Shown here: piece after piece, positions 48,681 to 56,475 of the stretch | Layout of the letters: every line of letters starts with the position of its first letter | How positions within the stretch are numbered: position 1 is the first letter of the stretch | NCBI RefSeq assembly: GCF_007625075.1 | Contig: NZ_QMIE01000013.1 | Span: forward strand, 1-64,000 | Reading direction: 5' to 3' | Length of the DNA stretch: 64,000 bases | Source of the DNA: Oceanidesulfovibrio indonesiensis | GTDB lineage: Bacteria; Desulfobacterota; Desulfovibrionia; Desulfovibrionales; Desulfovibrionaceae | Program-made: the position numbers and the translations under genes | Notes under the pieces: model-generated | Databases searched by the model: none | What the model was told of the DNA's origin: nothing | Seen by the model: the letters and a program-made list of their open reading frames with translations, nothing else

Positions 48681-49571
48681 TCAATCCAGCACAATCATGA
48701 CCCGGCATTTTTCCAGAAAGTCCTCATTGGCCGCCAGGGTGCGTAGCACGGCGGCGTCCTCGTTGGAAATGACGAGGTCGGTCCTGGCCTTGCCGGCCAC
48801 GCGCAGCGCCTTGATGCTATGAGGATTCCCCCCCACGCGCGGGTTGTCCAGCGCGGACTGCGCATCTTTGGCATACCCGGCCATGCCCTGCTGGATGGCG
48901 TATTCACGGCTGACGAACCTGGCGCCGTACACCTCGTTGCCGTCCTCGTCATACAGCCTGGGACTCATGGCCGGCCGAGCGCCCAGGCCGGAGGCATCCA
49001 CCACAAGGCCGGAGACCTCGCCGGAAGGCTGCTGGGCCGGGATTGGATCGACAGGAGCCAGAGACGCGACCTGTTCGCCAGCAAGAGGTTCGGGCTCGAC
49101 CTGCCTGCTTTGCGCCGGAGCGGTATTGACCGGGGCGTTCGTGGCAGAGCCGGGTTCTTCCATGGGCATCAGCAGCTCGGCGAGTGTGCCGTGCAGATTC
49201 ATGCCAACGGTGACTTCCACGGAGCCGTCATCCATCTCGCGCGCGCCAAGAATCTGCGAATGGCTGAGCATGCCGTTGATGCGGGACTCCACGCGGTCGC
49301 TGGAGACCATGTAGTCCTCCACCCGCGTCACGGAATCGATCTGCACGCCCTTCACCGTTTCCAGCAGCTTGCGCCGGGCGTCGATGGTTCCGCAGCGAAG
49401 CGCCATGGCCCGCCGCTGGGCGGAACTCATCGCCTTCATGGGCGAGGTGCCAATGCCCACGGCTGTGATGCGCCCCTTGTCCCAGTCCACCTGGGCGGCG
49501 GCTGGAGCAGCCAGACCGATCACGCAACCCAGCACTGCCAGCGCGATGATCATGCGAAAGTGATGCAACAT
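48681..49571 (-). CDS. LPP20/FlgT-like exported protein
   Basis: A 296-residue exported protein with a signal (IIALAVLGCVIGLAAPAAA). Residues about 25-130 match the pattern of LPP20 and FlgT N-terminal domains: ITAVGIGTSPMKAMSSAQRR, AMALRCGTIDARRKLLETVK and the VQIDSVTRVEDYMVSSDRV segment, then DGSVEVTVGMNLHG. The second half holds a variable Pro-rich linker (EPEPLAGEQV) and an unrecognised domain (LVVDASGLGARPAMSP; TDLVISNEDAAVLRTLAANE). FlgT-like proteins build extra flagellar base structures in some bacteria, but no such genes are near. The start follows AAGGAGTGGAGAA. Confidence 0.8.
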   Translation of the reverse strand: MLHHFRMIIALAVLGCVIGLAAPAAAQVDWDKGRITAVGIGTSPMKAMSSAQRRAMALRCGTIDARRKLLETVKGVQIDSVTRVEDYMVSSDRVESRINGMLSHSQILGAREMDDGSVEVTVGMNLHGTLAELLMPMEEPGSATNAPVNTAPAQSRQVEPEPLAGEQVASLAPVDPIPAQQPSGEVSGLVVDASGLGARPAMSPRLYDEDGNEVYGARFVSREYAIQQGMAGYAKDAQSALDNPRVGGNPHSIKALRVAGKARTDLVISNEDAAVLRTLAANEDFLEKCRVMIVLD

Positions 49572-49684
49572 TTCTCCACTCCTTGGATTCAAATCGTACC
49601 CGCGCAATCACGACGCGGTTTGAGCATTCGCCCCTTAGGCGCTTCAATGTGTATTATGGTTTCAACTTGCCTCATGGCGCATCC

Positions 49685-50590
49685 TCATTGCCCGAGTGAT
49701 GCCTGCCGCCGCTCAAGCCGACGCAGATAGAACGCCGCCGCGCGATTGTGCGGCTCGAACCGCTGCGCCTTGCGCCAGTGGAGCATGGCGCGGGCCGTGT
49801 CCCCGGTTTCTTGCAGCTCCAGAGCCTTCTGGCCAAAGACGGTAGCGAGGTTGGCGCGCAACTCCGCATCGTGCGGGCTCACGTCCAATCCGCAGTGCCA
49901 TGTTTCGATTGCCTCTTCCACGTACCCTTCATTGAAGTAGAGCCAGCCCAATGCGTCCAAGGCGTCCAGATGGTTCGGCGCAATGGCGAGGCACCGTTCG
50001 AATTCCAGCCTCGCGCTGGCAGCCATGTCCTCGGCCATGAACGCCCGGCCGAGACGGTAATGGATCTCGGCATCGTCCGCATGCTCCCCGGCGGACTGCG
50101 CATCACGAAAATGCGACACGGCAGCAGCACGGTTGCCGGCCGCCGCCTCCATCACGCCCAGAAAGTAATGCGCGTTGGCGTCCTGCGGCTCGGCGTCCAG
50201 GGCTCGCATAAAGCAGTCGCGCGCAGCGTCCTCGTTCCCGGCGTCCAGATGCAGGACCCCGCGCCAGACCAGGGCGAAGACATTGTTCGGCTCACACGTG
50301 AGCACATGTTCCAGGTAACGCGCGGCCTCCGCGCGTTTCGCCTGTTTCATGTAGATGAGGCCGAGCTGGCACGCCGCGTATGTGTTGCCCGGATCGGCTT
50401 CGAGTTCGCCTCGAAAAATCTTCTCCGCCGCATCGAGCTCGCCCGCTTCGTGCAGCGCCGCCGCTTCCACGATATGGTCCGTACCGCTCACGGCGTCAGT
50501 ATCGGCAGCCAGCGCCGGCATGAGCGCCACGATGACCAGCAGCGTCAGAACGAATGTCACCACGATGAGGACGGACACGCGCTTGCTCAT
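49685..50590 (-). CDS. Exported TPR protein
   Basis: A 301-residue protein made mostly of tetratricopeptide repeats, a scaffold for protein contacts. A signal or anchor helix is at residues 8-29 (LIVVTFVLTLLVIVALMPAL). Repeats include AACQLGLIYMKQAKRAEAAR, ALVWRGVLHLDAGNEDAARD, AHYFLGVMEAAAGNRAAAVS, IHYRLGRAFMAEDMAASARL and ALGWLYFNEGYVEEAIETW, seven or so in all. The start follows GGAAGGGGGAGGC and overlaps the amidase stop by four bases (ATGA), proving co-translation. It probably recruits the amidase or other set members. Confidence 0.88.
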   Translation of the reverse strand: MSKRVSVLIVVTFVLTLLVIVALMPALAADTDAVSGTDHIVEAAALHEAGELDAAEKIFRGELEADPGNTYAACQLGLIYMKQAKRAEAARYLEHVLTCEPNNVFALVWRGVLHLDAGNEDAARDCFMRALDAEPQDANAHYFLGVMEAAAGNRAAAVSHFRDAQSAGEHADDAEIHYRLGRAFMAEDMAASARLEFERCLAIAPNHLDALDALGWLYFNEGYVEEAIETWHCGLDVSPHDAELRANLATVFGQKALELQETGDTARAMLHWRKAQRFEPHNRAAAFYLRRLERRQASLGQ

Positions 50591-51795
50591 GCCTCCCCCT
50601 TCCTGGATTGCTCCGCCAGCGTCGCCACGCCGTGCGCGACGGCCATGGCTATCCGGGATCGCGTTTCGGGCTGTCCGAGCTCGCGCCCTTCCGAAGGGTT
50701 GGAAACGAATCCCGTCTCCAGAAGCACGGCCGGCATGCGTGCATGACGCAACACATAGAAATCCGCCGCGTGCACGCCACGGTCTCGCATGTCCAGATTT
50801 TGAGACAAACTGCTCTGCAGCACCGCACCGGCGCGGGCGCCCTGCTCCCAGTGGCGTTTGCTCTGCCAGCGCGCGAGAATGGTTTCCACGTCTACGGCAT
50901 GGGCTGGCCGCCAGTCCTGTGCGCGCTTTCCGGAAGCATGGGCCGTTCGAACATGCTCTTTGTCCAGGGAAAGGACCGCATTTTCCATGGCAGCCACCCG
51001 CGCCGCCTCGCGACTGGTGGCGCGGGATGCGCAATAATATGTCTCGACGCCGTGGGCCGAGCGTTTCCGGCTCGCATTCGCATGACAGGATATGAAAATG
51101 TCGGCGGCGTGGCGGTTGGCCAGAGCCGTCCGCGCCGAAAGCGGCAGGTAGTAATCGTCCGTACGGGTGAGAAACACGCGGACGCCTGGGAATTCTTCCT
51201 CAATGGCGCGCGCTGTACGGCGCGCCACGTCGAGCGCCACATCCTTTTCCTGCAATCCATCCGGACCGACGGCGCCGGGGTCGAAACCGCCATGGCCGGG
51301 ATCAAGTACAACGCGCAAGGAGCCGGTTCGGCCATCGGTCAGCGCGGCCTTTTCCCGCTGGGCCTTCAGTTCCAGGGGCGACGTAACCGACGCGCCGTCT
51401 TCAGAGACTTTCGCGGAGTCCTGTCCGGCACCTTCCGGTTGTCTTTCCCGCATCCAGGATTCCATAAGCCGGCCGTACTCATCATCCGATGCAGTGGCTG
51501 CGGCGGCATGCAATGCTTCGGTGGCTCTGGCGTGGTCGCCGACAGCAAGATACGCACGGCCCAACAGATTGGTGAGCCAGGGATCGTCCGGTTGCATGGC
51601 CAGAGCGCGGCCGATGACGGCCAAGGCTTCCCCCGGCTTGCCGGCAGCGAGAAGATTTTGCCCCTCAATGCCGAGGGCGACGGCCTCCTGACTTTCAGCG
51701 GCGCATGCAGAATAGTTTCCCGGCAAAGGCGCAAGCATGCCCACAAGGCCGAAGGCCCCGGCGATAAGGAATGATCTTCTGGTGATAGGCGTCAT
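50587..51795 (-). CDS. N-acetylmuramoyl-L-alanine amidase with Tat signal
   Basis: Cleaves the amide bond between muramic acid and the peptide in peptidoglycan. The 402-residue precursor has a twin-arginine signal (TRRSFLIAGAFGLVGML), a TPR-like region (about 45-100) and an Amidase_3 domain (about 155-390). Zinc and catalytic residues are visible: His in VVLDPGHGGFDPGA, Glu in GLQEKDVALD, His in FISCHANAS and Glu in AVLLETGFVSN. It is AmiC-like; no AMIN domain was seen. It is the first gene of the exported set and overlaps the TPR gene. The start is weakly supported by GGGAG at eleven bases. Confidence 0.92.
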   Translation of the reverse strand: MTPITRRSFLIAGAFGLVGMLAPLPGNYSACAAESQEAVALGIEGQNLLAAGKPGEALAVIGRALAMQPDDPWLTNLLGRAYLAVGDHARATEALHAAAATASDDEYGRLMESWMRERQPEGAGQDSAKVSEDGASVTSPLELKAQREKAALTDGRTGSLRVVLDPGHGGFDPGAVGPDGLQEKDVALDVARRTARAIEEEFPGVRVFLTRTDDYYLPLSARTALANRHAADIFISCHANASRKRSAHGVETYYCASRATSREAARVAAMENAVLSLDKEHVRTAHASGKRAQDWRPAHAVDVETILARWQSKRHWEQGARAGAVLQSSLSQNLDMRDRGVHAADFYVLRHARMPAVLLETGFVSNPSEGRELGQPETRSRIAMAVAHGVATLAEQSRKGEA

Positions 51796-51987
51796 CGTGC
51801 GATACGGCTCCCTTGTCCGACCATGTCCCGACGGCCGGACGCGACGATTTCTGCCGGTTTCTCTGCAAAAAGCGTCCCATCATATTAATCAGCGACTGAC
51901 ATTCCCTCCATCTTGCCGACATTCCGCCGCAATGCTAGGTGCATGGGAGAGTCGCCTTGTCTGCCACACGTTCCCAGGAGGTTGCCC

Positions 51988-52479
51988 ATGCACATCTATC
52001 TCATGCAGCACGGCGCGGCGTTTCCCAAAGAGGTCGATCCCGAGCAGCCGCTGAGCCCGGTGGGCGCCGAGCAGGTGGAATCGTCCGCCAAGGCCATGAA
52101 ATCGCTCGGCATCAAGCCTGAAGTAATCATCGCCAGCCCCAAAAAGCGTTCCCGCCAGACGGCGGCGCGCGTGGCCGCCGCATTGGGCGTTCCGGAAAGC
52201 GACATCATGGTCAGCGAGGCGGTGAAGGCCACGGCCAACAGCTATGTGACTCTGGAATTCCTCGCCGGACTGCCGCGCGTCGAATCTGTCCTCATCGCCG
52301 GACACCTGCCCAATCTGGAACGGCTCGCCGCCCTGTTCGTGGCCGCGGACGGGAAGGCTTCCATCGCCTTCCAGAACGGCGGGCTCACCTGCATCGACGC
52401 GCCCCGCCTGGAAAACGGCCAGGGCACACTCTTATTTCATATCACACCCAAGCATCTCCGCGCTATCGCGGGGGCATAG
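51988..52479 (+). CDS. sixA: SixA-type phosphohistidine phosphatase
   Basis: A 163-residue histidine-phosphatase-superfamily protein, similar to SixA, which removes phosphate from Hpt domains in phosphorelays. The motif at residues 7-9 is Gln-His-Gly (YLMQHGAA) rather than the usual Arg-His-Gly; His8 is the catalytic His. Other superfamily features are present: IIASPKKRSRQTA and VLIAGHLPNL with the second His. The start follows CAGGAGGTTGCCC. The DUF429 gene begins three bases later. Because the window encodes an Hpt-bearing hybrid kinase, an interaction is possible but speculative. Confidence 0.85.
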   Translation: MHIYLMQHGAAFPKEVDPEQPLSPVGAEQVESSAKAMKSLGIKPEVIIASPKKRSRQTAARVAAALGVPESDIMVSEAVKATANSYVTLEFLAGLPRVESVLIAGHLPNLERLAALFVAADGKASIAFQNGGLTCIDAPRLENGQGTLLFHITPKHLRAIAGA

Positions 52480-52482
52480 CGG

Positions 52483-53229
52483 ATGCTGCTCATAGGAGTC
52501 GACTGCGCCGCCGACCCCCGAAACGTCGGGGTATCTTTTGGAACGCTCGCCGATAACGCCGTCTGCGTGGAGAGGGTTTTTTCGGGACGAAATCGGGACT
52601 CCATAATCGACAACATCGGCAGCGCCATTCGCGCGAACGCCGGCCCCGCCCTGCTCTGCCTGGATGCACCGCTCGGCTGGCCGCATGCATTGGGCAACGA
52701 ACTCGCCACTCACACTGCCGGCGCGCCGCTCAAGGCCACCGCTGATCAATTATTTGCGCGGGAAACTGACCGTTTCGTCCGCCAGGTGCTGGGCAAACGG
52801 CCGCTGGAGGTGGGCGCGAATTTCATCGCCCGCACGGCGCGCGCCGCCCTCGGTCTGCTGGAATCAATTCGCGAGGTGGCGGATCAGCCCATCCCCTTGG
52901 GCTGGGAACCGTTACGGAAAAACGACGGTTGCGCCGCCCTGGAGACCTACCCGGCCGCCGTGCTTGCCTGTCGCGGCCTCACCCTGCCCGGCTACAAAAA
53001 GGATCGGGCAAAACGCGAGCAGGTTCTGGCGAGCCTGTCTGCGGAACTTCATATTTCTGACGATTTGCGCGCCGCCGCCCTGTCCACCGAACACGCTCTG
53101 GACGCTGTGCTCTGCCTCGTTGCCGGCATGGATTTCCAGCATGGACTGACTTTGGCTCCAACGCCGGAGCTTCAGGAAGCAGCGAAGAAAGAGGGATGGA
53201 TTTGGGTGAGACGAAAATGCGAATATTAG
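52483..53229 (+). CDS. DUF429 family protein
   Basis: A 248-residue protein of the DUF429 family, which adopts an RNase-H-like fold in relatives, so a nuclease role is possible but not shown. The opening LLIGVDCAADPRNVGVSFGT, the LLCLDAPLGWP motif and ETYPAAVLA are characteristic. It starts three bases after sixA and probably shares its message. It ends near a GC-rich repeat that contains terminator-like hairpins. Confidence 0.82.
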   Translation: MLLIGVDCAADPRNVGVSFGTLADNAVCVERVFSGRNRDSIIDNIGSAIRANAGPALLCLDAPLGWPHALGNELATHTAGAPLKATADQLFARETDRFVRQVLGKRPLEVGANFIARTARAALGLLESIREVADQPIPLGWEPLRKNDGCAALETYPAAVLACRGLTLPGYKKDRAKREQVLASLSAELHISDDLRAAALSTEHALDAVLCLVAGMDFQHGLTLAPTPELQEAAKKEGWIWVRRKCEY

Positions 53230-53240
53230 ATTGCTGGCGT

Positions 53241-53316
53241 TCCCTAGCGCTAAACAGGGTCCAGGGAGCAGTGTTCCCTGGCGGGGGGGTCGAGGGGCGG
53301 AGCCCCTCGTTTTAGC
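53241..53316. repeat. GC-rich hairpin repeat, copy 1
   Basis: Reads CCAGGGAGCAGTGTTCCCTGG, one hairpin, then GAGGGGCGGAGCCCCTC, a second one, followed by GTTTTAGC. A related arrangement occurs near 59.85 kb. Such composite hairpins are common between genes in many GC-rich bacteria and can act as terminators. Confidence 0.6.
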
Positions 53317-53327
53317 AAGACAAAAAA

Positions 53328-53570
53328 TCACAGAAAATCAGGATCCACGCCGGCGCGGCCGTTGGACAGCATGATCTTGACGAACTGAACGGATTTGTCA
53401 TCCACGGGCACGATGGGGAAGTGTCCCTTGCAGGCGTCGCACTGCGCCATGGTGGGTTGCGTGGGGCCGATAAGCGGCACCTGGCGCTGGCAGAACGGGC
53501 AGGGGTAGAAGAAAACGAGCTCCATGGAGCTCGGGCGGACCGGCGTCAGCGGTTTGTCGTTTTTCGGCAT
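53328..53570 (-). CDS. Small CxxC protein
   Basis: An 80-residue soluble protein with CPFC and CDAC pairs about 20 residues apart (PCPFCQRQVPLIG, MAQCDACKGHFPIVPV), a zinc-ribbon or redox arrangement. The C-terminus is DDKSVQFVKIMLSNGRAG. Function unknown. Its start overlaps the 3' end of gpmI by 25 bases, with GGAGGG upstream, so it is translated with gpmI. The overlapping long frame in gpmI is an artefact. Confidence 0.75.
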   Translation of the reverse strand: MPKNDKPLTPVRPSSMELVFFYPCPFCQRQVPLIGPTQPTMAQCDACKGHFPIVPVDDKSVQFVKIMLSNGRAGVDPDFL

Positions 53571-55135
53571 GATTCGACACCCTCCACGATGAGGGTTTCT
53601 CCTTGCATGGGTTCGGGTTTGGCTACGCCCCAGAGGTCCAGAATGGTGGGGGCGACGTCGCCGAGTTTGCCTTCGCGCAGCGCCACGCCTTGCGAGCCCG
53701 GGCTGACGAGCACGAGCGGCACAGGGTTGGTGGAATGCGCGGTCATCACATCGCCGTGGATGTCGAGCATCTCCTCGGCATTGCCGTGGTCCGCGGTGAC
53801 GATGGCCTGGCCGCCGGACTCGACGACCGTCCGAACAAGCCTGCCGACGCAGGCGTCCACGGCCTCGCACGCCTTGATGGCAGCCGGAATGATGCCGGTG
53901 TGCCCCACCATGTCCAGGTTCGCCAGATTACAAACCACAAGGCTGTATTGCCCGCTGTTCCAGGCTTCCACGAGCTTGTCCGTCACTTCGGCGCAGCTCA
54001 TCTCGGGCTTCTCATCGTACGTGGCCACCTCGCGAGGCGACGGCACCATGATGCGGTCCTCGCCCTCGAACGGCTCCTCGCGGCCACAGTTGAAGAAGTA
54101 GGTGACGTGGGCGTATTTTTCGGTTTCGGCGATGCGCAGCTGCTTCAGCCCAAGCTCCGAGACGACCTCGCCCAGCACCTCATCGAAGGATTCCGGCGGG
54201 AACGCGGCCAAGACGCCCAGCCCGGTGAGATCGGCCGAGTATTCGGTCATGGTGGCGTAGCCGACGAGTTTTGGAAGCTTGTCGCGCTCGAACCCATCGA
54301 AATCCGGGTCGTTGAACGCGTAAGACAGCTCGCGGGCGCGGTCCGCCCGGAAGTTGAAAAAGAACACGCCATCACCGTCCTTGATGACGCCCTGCGGCTC
54401 GCCGTCGGCGTCCACCATGACCCGGGGCTTGATGAACTCGTCGTTCTCGCCGGCCTCGTAGGCGTCCCGAACAGCCTGGACCGGATCGGTCACCCGTTCG
54501 CCTTCGGCTTGGGTGAGCGCCTTGTACGCCAACTCCACGCGGTCCCATCGTTTGTCGCGATCCATGGCGTAGTAGCGGCCGGAGATGACGCCTACGCGGC
54601 CCGCGCCTGTCCGTTGGAAAATATCCATGAGCTGTTCCATGTAGCTCACGCCGGACCGGGGCGGGGTATCGCGGCCGTCCATCCAGGCATGCACCACCAC
54701 ATCCACGCCGGCATCGGCGCAGATTTGCAGAAGCGCTTCGAGATGGCGGATATGGCTGTGCACGCCGCCGTCCGAGAGCAGGCCCATGAGGTGGAGCGTG
54801 CCGCCGGATTGTCTGGTATTTTCGATGACGTCGGCCAGGGCCTCATGGTCGGCCAGGGTGTTTTCCTCGATGGCCACGTCGATGCGCAACATGTCCTGCA
54901 TTATCACTCGGCCGGCGCCGAGGTTCATGTGGCCGACCTCGGAGTTGCCCATGAAACCGTCCGGCAGCCCCACGGCCCGGCCTGAGCACGTGATGGATGT
55001 GGAGGGCCACTCGGCCAGCAGGCGGTCGAGTTCCGGTGTGTCCGCGCGATAGAAGGCGTTGCCTTGTGAATCCGGAGCTTCGCCCCAGCCGTCGAGTATG
55101 AGCAGGAGCGTAGGACGGGGGGAGTTCTCGGGCAT
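53546..55135 (-). CDS. gpmI: 2,3-bisphosphoglycerate-independent phosphoglycerate mutase
   Basis: Interconverts 3- and 2-phosphoglycerate in glycolysis, with two metal ions (Mn2+). The 529-residue protein shows TLLLILDGWGEAPDSQGNAF with the metal Asp, the catalytic Ser in FMGNSEVGHMNLGAGR, and DGRDTPP and TADHGNAEEM near the C-terminus. Length is normal. ATG at 55135 was chosen; an in-frame GTG directly precedes it. The start overlaps the rsfS stop by one base, so the two are translationally coupled. Confidence 0.97.
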   Translation of the reverse strand: MPENSPRPTLLLILDGWGEAPDSQGNAFYRADTPELDRLLAEWPSTSITCSGRAVGLPDGFMGNSEVGHMNLGAGRVIMQDMLRIDVAIEENTLADHEALADVIENTRQSGGTLHLMGLLSDGGVHSHIRHLEALLQICADAGVDVVVHAWMDGRDTPPRSGVSYMEQLMDIFQRTGAGRVGVISGRYYAMDRDKRWDRVELAYKALTQAEGERVTDPVQAVRDAYEAGENDEFIKPRVMVDADGEPQGVIKDGDGVFFFNFRADRARELSYAFNDPDFDGFERDKLPKLVGYATMTEYSADLTGLGVLAAFPPESFDEVLGEVVSELGLKQLRIAETEKYAHVTYFFNCGREEPFEGEDRIMVPSPREVATYDEKPEMSCAEVTDKLVEAWNSGQYSLVVCNLANLDMVGHTGIIPAAIKACEAVDACVGRLVRTVVESGGQAIVTADHGNAEEMLDIHGDVMTAHSTNPVPLVLVSPGSQGVALREGKLGDVAPTILDLWGVAKPEPMQGETLIVEGVESCRKTTNR

Positions 55136-55569
55136 CACTCGTCCTCGTCGCCAAAGTCCCCGTCATCGGGTCGACCGGAACTCTCGTCCGCAATGCCGGT
55201 GTCCAGACGGCCGGCGCCGGCCCACAGCCCTTCCAGATTGAAGAGTGAGCGGCCCTCGCCCTGGAAGATGTGGATGAGCAGGTCGTTGAGGTCCATAAGA
55301 ATCCACAGTCCGCCTTTGTAGCCTTCCATACCGAGATACTCGATGTTCTCGTCGCGGCACTTGTCCAGCACGGCGTCGGCCAGCGCCTTGGCGTGGCGGG
55401 CGGACGTCGCGGATACCAGAATGGCGGCTTCGGTGGGAGTGGGCTGCCGGGAAAGATCCAGGGCGATGATCTCGCGGCCCTGCTTCTCATACAGCAGGCC
55501 GGCAAGCAGGCGGACCTTTTCGGCCGTGGGGATCGCGGAGAATTTCTTTTCAGGTACGGTCAATGCCAT
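55135..55569 (-). CDS. rsfS: Ribosome silencing factor RsfS
   Basis: Binds ribosomal protein uL14 and stops subunit joining in slow growth. The 144-residue protein has the DUF143 core: LLYEKQGREIIALDLSRQPT, FVVASGTS-like AILVSATSARHAKALADAVL, and GGLWILMDLNDLLIHIFQGE. The C-terminal tail is acidic. It is coupled to gpmI and lies after the nitroreductase on the same strand. The start site is weak. Confidence 0.94.
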   Translation of the reverse strand: MALTVPEKKFSAIPTAEKVRLLAGLLYEKQGREIIALDLSRQPTPTEAAILVSATSARHAKALADAVLDKCRDENIEYLGMEGYKGGLWILMDLNDLLIHIFQGEGRSLFNLEGLWAGAGRLDTGIADESSGRPDDGDFGDEDE

Positions 55570-55619
55570 GGTCTATGGTATCCCTCGTGTGTGGGTGATC
55601 TGTCATTGGGTTATCGGCG

Positions 55620-56222
55620 TCAGCCCTTGGCCTGGTAACGCGCCAGAATGATATCGTCGAGGGCACGTTTCGGCACGCGGTGCAGGCCCTCGCCGTCGCG
55701 GTAGTACTTGATGGAGCCGTCAGCCGCAAGGGGCTCGGTCCGTACGTCCTCGGCAGGCTCGCCCAGGGCGACGACCAGAAGGATGGAGAGGTTCTCCGGC
55801 AGCTCCAGGATGGTGGCCAGCTTCTTGCGCTGCACGTTGCCGAGGATGCACGCGCCCAGGCCTTTTTCGGCCGCGCCGAGCTGCAACGCCAGGGCGGCGA
55901 TGCCATGGTCGCAGTCAATACTCTTGGCGATGTCCGAGTCGCCGAGGATCACGGCATACGCGGCAGGGCGCTCGCCCTCGGCCGGTCCGGGCCAATCCTT
56001 GAGGTAGGCGGCCCAGCCCAGGCAATCGAAGATCCTGGCGTTGGTGACAGGATCGTTGGACAGCACGTACCTGAGCGGCTGGAGGTTGCCGCCTGAAGGC
56101 GTGAGCCGCGCCGTATCCACCAGCGCCTCCAGGGTCTCCATGGAAACCGGGGAGGACTCGCGATACCGGCGCACCGTGCGCGCCTTGGCCACAAGGCTAT
56201 GGAAATCGATTGGCGTAGACAT
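55620..56222 (-). CDS. Nitroreductase family protein
   Basis: A 200-residue FMN-dependent oxidoreductase of the nitroreductase family. Features: ARTVRRYRESSPVSMETLEA, SGGNLQPLRYVL and GIAALALQLGAAEKGLGACI, then LSILLVVALGEPAED. Members reduce nitroaromatics, quinones or flavins with NAD(P)H; this one's substrate is unknown. The start was set at the domain boundary, with no strong ribosome site. It precedes rsfS and gpmI by about 50 bases on the same strand. Confidence 0.88.
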   Translation of the reverse strand: MSTPIDFHSLVAKARTVRRYRESSPVSMETLEALVDTARLTPSGGNLQPLRYVLSNDPVTNARIFDCLGWAAYLKDWPGPAEGERPAAYAVILGDSDIAKSIDCDHGIAALALQLGAAEKGLGACILGNVQRKKLATILELPENLSILLVVALGEPAEDVRTEPLAADGSIKYYRDGEGLHRVPKRALDDIILARYQAKG

Positions 56223-56475
56223 CCCAACAACGTTACTGGATTCCCCTGCTGCTGGCAACGTTCCGGCCCTGCTGAGGCAACGCCTCGGCAAAACGACGCA
56301 TTGCTTTGCCCTGGCAATCAGAAAACACCCCCACTGCACGAATCAAATGCAAGAATAGTATTCTGCGGACCTGCCGAATGCGCTATACTGGCGTCTCGCC
56401 CCCATCACCGCTTTTGCCCTTTCCGTATGCCTCGTGCTATGACGTCGCATTCAAATCACTCCGGGAGTCACGTGC

